Below are positions 58,134 through 62,304 of a stretch of 62,304 bases of DNA, piece after piece. The position numbers and the translations under genes were made by a program. The notes beneath the pieces are model-generated. The model saw nothing but the letters and a program-made list of their open reading frames with translations. It was not told where the DNA came from and ran no database searches. Numbering within the stretch: the stretch's first letter is position 1; every line of letters begins with the position of its first letter. Source of the DNA: Betaproteobacteria bacterium (GTDB taxonomy: Bacteria; Pseudomonadota; Gammaproteobacteria; Burkholderiales; Casimicrobiaceae); assembly GCA_016192065.1 (NCBI GenBank), contig JACPUX010000016.1, forward strand, positions 1 to 62,304, given 5' to 3'.

Positions 58134-59600
58134 ATGGTCTTCAGTTCCCACCTCTTCCTACTCGTCTTCCTGCCGCTCACGCTGCTGGGCTTCCATGCGC
58201 TCGCCCAAGCGACCCGGGCGCCGGTGTGGCCGCGGCGCTTTCTGATTCTGGCCTCGCTGGTGTTCTATGGCGCCTGGAGCTGGGTCTACCTGCTGATGCT
58301 GGTCGCCACCATCGTCGCCACCTTCGCCCTGGGCCGCCTGATCGTGAAGCGGGCGGCGCGCCCTGTCGCGCGCCGCTTGATGTGGCTGGGAATCGTCGGC
58401 AACCTGGGCTTGCTGGGCTATTTCAAATACGCCAATTTTTTTCTCGACAACCTCAACGCGGTGTTGGCGACCCATTGGTCGCTGGGCGCCATCGTTTTGC
58501 CTCTGGCGATTTCCTTTCATACTTTCCAGCAGATCTCATTTTTGGTCAACGTGCGGGAGGGTCGGGATGCCGAGACTTCGCTGGAAACTTACCTGCTCTT
58601 TGTGCTGTTCTTTCCGCAACTCATCGCCGGACCGATCGTGCGCCACGATGAAGTCGCGCCCCAATTGGCGACGCTTGGGCGAGGCCGTGACCGCGCGCTC
58701 GACCTCGCGGTGGGCAGTGCCCTGTTCAGCGCGGGCCTGGCGAAGAAGACGCTTCTGGCCGACCCACTCGCCACCTACGCCAATGCCGCCTTCAATGCCG
58801 CGCAGGCCGGCGCGGTCGATCCCGCGATTGCCTGGCTGGGGGCCCTCGCCTACACGCTGCAGCTCTACTTCGATTTCAGCGGCTACTCGGAAATGGCGGT
58901 GGGGCTGGGCCGCATGTTCGGGGTCAAGCTTCCGATCAATTTCTGGTCGCCTTACCGCGCCCTGAACATCGCTGATTTTTGGCGCCGCTGGCACATCACC
59001 CTTTCCCGCTTCTTGCGCGACTATCTCTACATCCGGCTGGGCGGGAACCGGACCGCCCCACTGCGCACCTACCTTAATCTGTTGCTGACCATGGCCCTGG
59101 GTGGCCTCTGGCACGGCGCGGCCTGGACCTTCGTGGTTTGGGGCGTCTACCACGGCGCATTGCTGGCGGTGCATCGCTGGTATCGCGGCCTGCTTCCCAC
59201 ACCCTGGAAGGATTCGCAGCGGTTCGGCGGGAGCTTAGGCTTAGCACTGACCTTCTTGCTGGTGATGCTCGGCTGGGTACTGTTCCGCGCCGCCGACTTG
59301 CAAGCGGCCTGGGTCATGTACACCGCCATGGCAAAGCTCGCCCCGGCAGCGCTGGGCGCGCTCGATCCCTGGGCGGCGCTGCATGTCGGGAGCCTGCTGG
59401 CGGTCGCCCTGCTGTTGCCCAACACCTGGCAATGGATCGGCGGTTTCCACCCGGTGGCGACGCCCGCCGGCCAGCCGCCGCGCACCCGTCTGTGGGCCTG
59501 GTCACTCGACTGGCGCTGGGCCATGGGCATCGCCGCGCTGGGCGCGTGGACGGTGCTGGCGGCGCACCGCTACACCGAATTCCTCTACTTTCAGTTCTGA
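58134..59600 (+). CDS. MBOAT-family O-acyltransferase, AlgI-like (pair 2)
   Basis: A 488-residue polytopic membrane protein. Landmarks parallel pair 1: LASLVFYGAWSWVYLLML, FFPQLIAGPIVRHDEV, FWRRWHITLSRFLRDYLYI and the catalytic His in GLWHGAAWTFVVWG. The start is ATG 58134 (MVFSSHLFLLVFLPL). The two MBOATs are clearly paralogous but diverged. Its partner follows after nine bases. Confidence 0.88.
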   Translation: MVFSSHLFLLVFLPLTLLGFHALAQATRAPVWPRRFLILASLVFYGAWSWVYLLMLVATIVATFALGRLIVKRAARPVARRLMWLGIVGNLGLLGYFKYANFFLDNLNAVLATHWSLGAIVLPLAISFHTFQQISFLVNVREGRDAETSLETYLLFVLFFPQLIAGPIVRHDEVAPQLATLGRGRDRALDLAVGSALFSAGLAKKTLLADPLATYANAAFNAAQAGAVDPAIAWLGALAYTLQLYFDFSGYSEMAVGLGRMFGVKLPINFWSPYRALNIADFWRRWHITLSRFLRDYLYIRLGGNRTAPLRTYLNLLLTMALGGLWHGAAWTFVVWGVYHGALLAVHRWYRGLLPTPWKDSQRFGGSLGLALTFLLVMLGWVLFRAADLQAAWVMYTAMAKLAPAALGALDPWAALHVGSLLAVALLLPNTWQWIGGFHPVATPAGQPPRTRLWAWSLDWRWAMGIAALGAWTVLAAHRYTEFLYFQF

Positions 59601-59609
59601 CCCCCGGCG

Positions 59610-60782
59610 ATGAGCGCTCGCTCCTATTTGCGCGTCTGGCTGGCAACGCTACTGGCACTGCTCGGCACAGCAGGATTGGCGAATTTCGTGGTCGATCCGC
59701 TGCAGGTGTTTCGCCGCGCCAGCTTCTACACCCCCCACTTCTCCGCCAACGAACGGTACCAGGTGCCCGGACTGGCGCGGCATTACACCGCCCCGGTGGT
59801 GGTGCTGGGCACCTCGCACATGGAAAACGCGAGCCCTGCCGAGATCCAGGCAGCCTTTGGCGAACCCGGCCTGAAACTGGCCATCGCCGGCTCCAGCCTC
59901 ACCGAACAACAACTGGCGCTGTCGATCGCCTTGGAGAGCGGCAGAGTACGGCGGGTGCTTTGGGGCATCGACTACTCCGCCCTCGCCTGGGGCGACAAGC
60001 TGGTCGACGAGTGGGGCGAGTTCCCGGTCTATCTCTACCAACGCGATCCGCGCCTGGTCTCCCGCTACCTGCTGGCGCTGCAAACGCTCCAGGATTCGCG
60101 CGCCGCGCTCACCGAGGCGCCGCGCCACACCCTGGAGAGCCTCAACGTCTGGTGGCCGCAAGCTCAGTTCCAGCGCGAACGGGTGCTGGCCGCCTGGAGC
60201 TTCCAGGAAGGTCGCTGGACGCCGGAATTGCGTGCGCGCAGCGCCGCCCAGACGATCTGGACCGAATTGGCGGCGACCCTGGAGCGGCGGGTCTTCGCCA
60301 CCATCCGGGCACATCCGCAAGTACACTTCGAGCTGATGCTGCCGCCCTATTCCATTCTGGCTTACGCCAACGACTTTCGGCTCAACGATGAGTGGTTTTT
60401 CCAGCGCATGCTGATGCGTGAGGCGCTGCGCCAGTTTGCGCGCCAGCAAGCCAACGTGCGGCTATGGGACTTCCAGACCGAAATCGCGCTCAGCACTCGC
60501 CTGGAACGGTATAAGGATCTGGAGCATTTCGACCTCGAAGCGACCCGCATGATGCTCAAGACCGTCGCTGGCGGCACCGGCGCGGTCGCGGACTTCGACG
60601 GCGCCGACCCGTTGCCGCGGCAGGTGGCGGAATATCTGCGGTCTCAGTGCGAGGGTCGGGGCGACCCGGCGCTGTGTACCGCGCACATTCGCTGCGGCGC
60701 TACCCGCCTCGAAGCCTGGCTGGCCACTGGCGGCATTCCCGAGCGCGCGCTGGAGTTCGCCCACCAGCGCTGCCCCGGCTGA
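59610..60782 (+). CDS. SGNH-like partner of an MBOAT O-acyltransferase (pair 2)
   Basis: A 390-residue protein with an N-terminal anchor (about 6-26). VVVLGTSHMENASPAE gives a Ser in block I of an SGNH-type fold, and KDLEHFDLEA may give the His. It is otherwise unlike pair 1's partner. DltD/AlgJ-like function is inferred from its place directly after the MBOAT gene. C-terminal cysteines (CEGRGDPALCTAHIRCG) may form disulphides in the periplasm. The family name is uncertain. Confidence 0.65.
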   Translation: MSARSYLRVWLATLLALLGTAGLANFVVDPLQVFRRASFYTPHFSANERYQVPGLARHYTAPVVVLGTSHMENASPAEIQAAFGEPGLKLAIAGSSLTEQQLALSIALESGRVRRVLWGIDYSALAWGDKLVDEWGEFPVYLYQRDPRLVSRYLLALQTLQDSRAALTEAPRHTLESLNVWWPQAQFQRERVLAAWSFQEGRWTPELRARSAAQTIWTELAATLERRVFATIRAHPQVHFELMLPPYSILAYANDFRLNDEWFFQRMLMREALRQFARQQANVRLWDFQTEIALSTRLERYKDLEHFDLEATRMMLKTVAGGTGAVADFDGADPLPRQVAEYLRSQCEGRGDPALCTAHIRCGATRLEAWLATGGIPERALEFAHQRCPG

Positions 60783-60842
60783 ATTTCAGCAATCGGGTAG
60801 AATTGCGCTTTTTCGCGGCACCAGCAGCGTAGCGGATTTGCC

Positions 60843-62081
60843 ATGCCCCTGATTCGTCCCTTTCCCGGACTGCGCCCCGCACCCGGCCGCGCGGCCGAGG
60901 TCGCCGCCCCACCCTACGATGTCCTATCCACGGGCGAGGCCCGCTTGCGCGCGCAGGGCAAGCCCTGGAGCTTTCTGCACATCTCCAAACCAGAAATCGA
61001 CCTTCCCGTAGACACCAATCCTTACGCCCCCGAGGTTTACGCCAAGGCCGTGGAAAACCTCCGCCGCATGGTCAAAGAGGGGGTACTGCGCCAGGACGAA
61101 CGTGCTTGCTATTACGCTTATCGCCTGACCATGCCCATCGCCGGAACGCTGCATATCCAGACCGGTCTGGTCGCGGCGGCGGCGGTCAAGGATTACGACT
61201 CCAACCGCATTCGCAAACACGAATTCACCCGCCCCGACAAAGAAGACGACCGGGTGCGCCAGATCGAAGCCCTGGGTGCCCAAACCGGGCCGGTGCTGCT
61301 CGCCTACCCGCGCGCGCCCGCGGTCGACGCGCTGCTGGCGCGGGCCACGGCGGAACCACCCGGCGATGATGTGCTGCGCGACGACGGCATTCGCCACCAG
61401 CTTTGGGTGATCGCCGACGCGGCCCTGATCGAGGCGATTTCCGCCGCCTTCGAAACTATGCCCGCGCTCTACATCGCCGACGGCCATCACCGCTCGGCGG
61501 CAGCCTCGCGCGTGGCGGCGCATCACCATCGGCCCGGCGGCTTGCAGCAGAGCGACTATTTCCTGGCGGTGATTTTTCCCCACCATGAAATGCGCATCCT
61601 CGATTACAACCGCGTGGTGCGCGACTTGAACGGCCTCACCCGCGAAGGCTTCCTCACTCGGCTCAGACCCGCGTTCACTGCGGCGCCCGAGGCGGCACGC
61701 GTCCACCCCGGCCGGCCGGGCGAACTGGGCATGTATCTGCCCGGGCAGTGGTATCGCCTCGAGGTCGACCCGGCGCGCCTTCCCGAGGACCCGGTGAAGC
61801 GCCTCGACGTGAGCCTGCTGGCCGACCTCTTGCTCGATCCGGTGCTGGGCATCCACGACTTGCGGCGCGATCACCGGATCGATTTTGTCGGCGGCATCCG
61901 CGGCCTGGAAGAACTCGAACGCCGCGTCGACAGTGGCGAAATGGCGGTCGCCTTCGCGCTGTATCCCACGCGCATGGAAGACTTGATGGCGGTGGCCGAT
62001 GCCAACGAAGTCATGCCGCCCAAATCAACCTGGTTTGAGCCCAAGCTGGCCGATGGGCTGGTGTCGCACTTGATCGACTGA
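60843..62081 (+). CDS. DUF1015 family protein
   Basis: A 412-residue cytosolic protein of DUF1015. Signature segments are RPFPGLRPAPGRAAEVAAPP, RHEFTRPDK-like (KHEFTRPDKEDDR) and YIADGHHRSAAASRVA. The function of the family is not firmly known; HHR and nearby acidic residues look like a catalytic site. It has its own start after 60 bases of spacer and no visible operon partner. Confidence 0.9.
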   Translation: MPLIRPFPGLRPAPGRAAEVAAPPYDVLSTGEARLRAQGKPWSFLHISKPEIDLPVDTNPYAPEVYAKAVENLRRMVKEGVLRQDERACYYAYRLTMPIAGTLHIQTGLVAAAAVKDYDSNRIRKHEFTRPDKEDDRVRQIEALGAQTGPVLLAYPRAPAVDALLARATAEPPGDDVLRDDGIRHQLWVIADAALIEAISAAFETMPALYIADGHHRSAAASRVAAHHHRPGGLQQSDYFLAVIFPHHEMRILDYNRVVRDLNGLTREGFLTRLRPAFTAAPEAARVHPGRPGELGMYLPGQWYRLEVDPARLPEDPVKRLDVSLLADLLLDPVLGIHDLRRDHRIDFVGGIRGLEELERRVDSGEMAVAFALYPTRMEDLMAVADANEVMPPKSTWFEPKLADGLVSHLID

Positions 62082-62117
62082 GCCGGGGGCGGACCCACCC
62101 TCCCCGGGGGAGGGGGT

Positions 62118-62294
62118 GAGCGCGGTTCGCGGGCTGCGCCCGCTCCGGGTGTTTGGCTAAGCCCCCTACGGGCGGCCGGGCGGGCTCGAACGAGCCCGCC
62201 CCCCAGCCCCCTCCCCTCGGGAGGGGGGAGCGCGGTTCGCGGGCTGCGCCCGCTCCGGGTGTTTGGCTAAGCCCCCTACGGGCGTCCGGGCGGG
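62118..62294. repeat. Two copies of a 110-bp GC-rich repeat with hairpins
   Basis: A block starting GAGCGCGGTTCGCGGGCTGC and continuing through GGTGTTTGGCTAAGCCCC occurs at 62118 and again at 62228, a spacing of 110 bases, with one difference in about 67. It is preceded each time by a GGGAGGGG hairpin arm. The second copy runs to near the window edge, so more copies may follow. Confidence 0.8.
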
Positions 62295-62304
62295 GGCTCG
62301 GACC

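Noticed and set aside
59138..60391. 417-codon plus-strand frame overlapping the second MBOAT and its partner
   Set aside because: Gly/Arg-rich shadow frame; two good genes occupy the same DNA in another frame.
62118..62294. CRISPR array from the repeats at the right edge
   Set aside because: The repeat block is far longer than CRISPR repeats, only two copies are seen, and no cas genes are present.

Overview
The window reads as a high-GC betaproteobacterial chromosome, most like the anaerobic aromatic degraders around Thauera and other Rhodocyclales. The evidence is the gene content and order: ybeZ-ybeY-corC-lnt-glyQ-glyS-gmhB-plsC, lptM-lysA, rnhA/methyltransferase/gloB, FolE2, and a Thauera-type benzoyl-CoA reductase operon. 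The placement is inference from family recognition; no database was searched.

Layout. 1-500: 5' fragment of an IS630-type transposase and rnpB (both minus). 570-2050: folE2 and an exported glutathione peroxidase (minus). 2416-2491: tRNA-Phe. 2492-3583: a gene-poor stretch with two decayed gene remnants. 3584-7140: an AAA+ ATPase plus subtilisin-like protease pair of the IetAS anti-phage type. 7330-17135: housekeeping and stress genes (YcaQ-type glycosylase, LysR regulator, DJ-1/PfpI protein, NmrA-like reductase, a putative lipoprotein, katG, M16 peptidase).

17224-33490 is the metabolic core. On the minus strand are a five-subunit phenylglyoxylate dehydrogenase (padEFGHI order) and korA-korB-ferritin-like gene. 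Divergent from korA, on the plus strand, is had-oah-dch-bcrC-bcrB-bcrA-bcrD-fdx, ending in a strong terminator. Together they suggest this flow: phenylglyoxylate to benzoyl-CoA (Pad); 2-oxoglutarate oxidation reducing ferredoxin (KorAB, Fdx); ATP-driven dearomatisation of benzoyl-CoA (BcrABCD); then hydration, oxidation and ring opening to 3-hydroxypimelyl-CoA (Dch, Had, Oah). No benzoate-CoA ligase and no dedicated regulator is in the window.

33654-42788: DUF4404 protein, tRNA-Arg, a membrane-anchored cytochrome c, a secreted DUF5648 protein, rnhA, a YafS-like methyltransferase, gloB, mltD, a lysine/alanine-repeat histone H1-like protein, lysA and lptM. 42824-51853: a metallopeptidase, then plsC, gmhB, glyS, glyQ, lnt, corC, ybeY and ybeZ/phoH (all minus). 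52039-60782: two separate MBOAT O-acyltransferase plus SGNH-like partner pairs flanking rpe, apaG, mltA and a PHB-depolymerase-like esterase. 60843-62081: DUF1015 protein. The right edge (62100-62304) holds two copies of a 110-bp GC-rich repeat.

The most notable items are the IetAS-like pair beside tRNA-Phe, the benzoyl-CoA/Kor/Pad gene cluster with its ferritin-like protein, and the two MBOAT-SGNH pairs.
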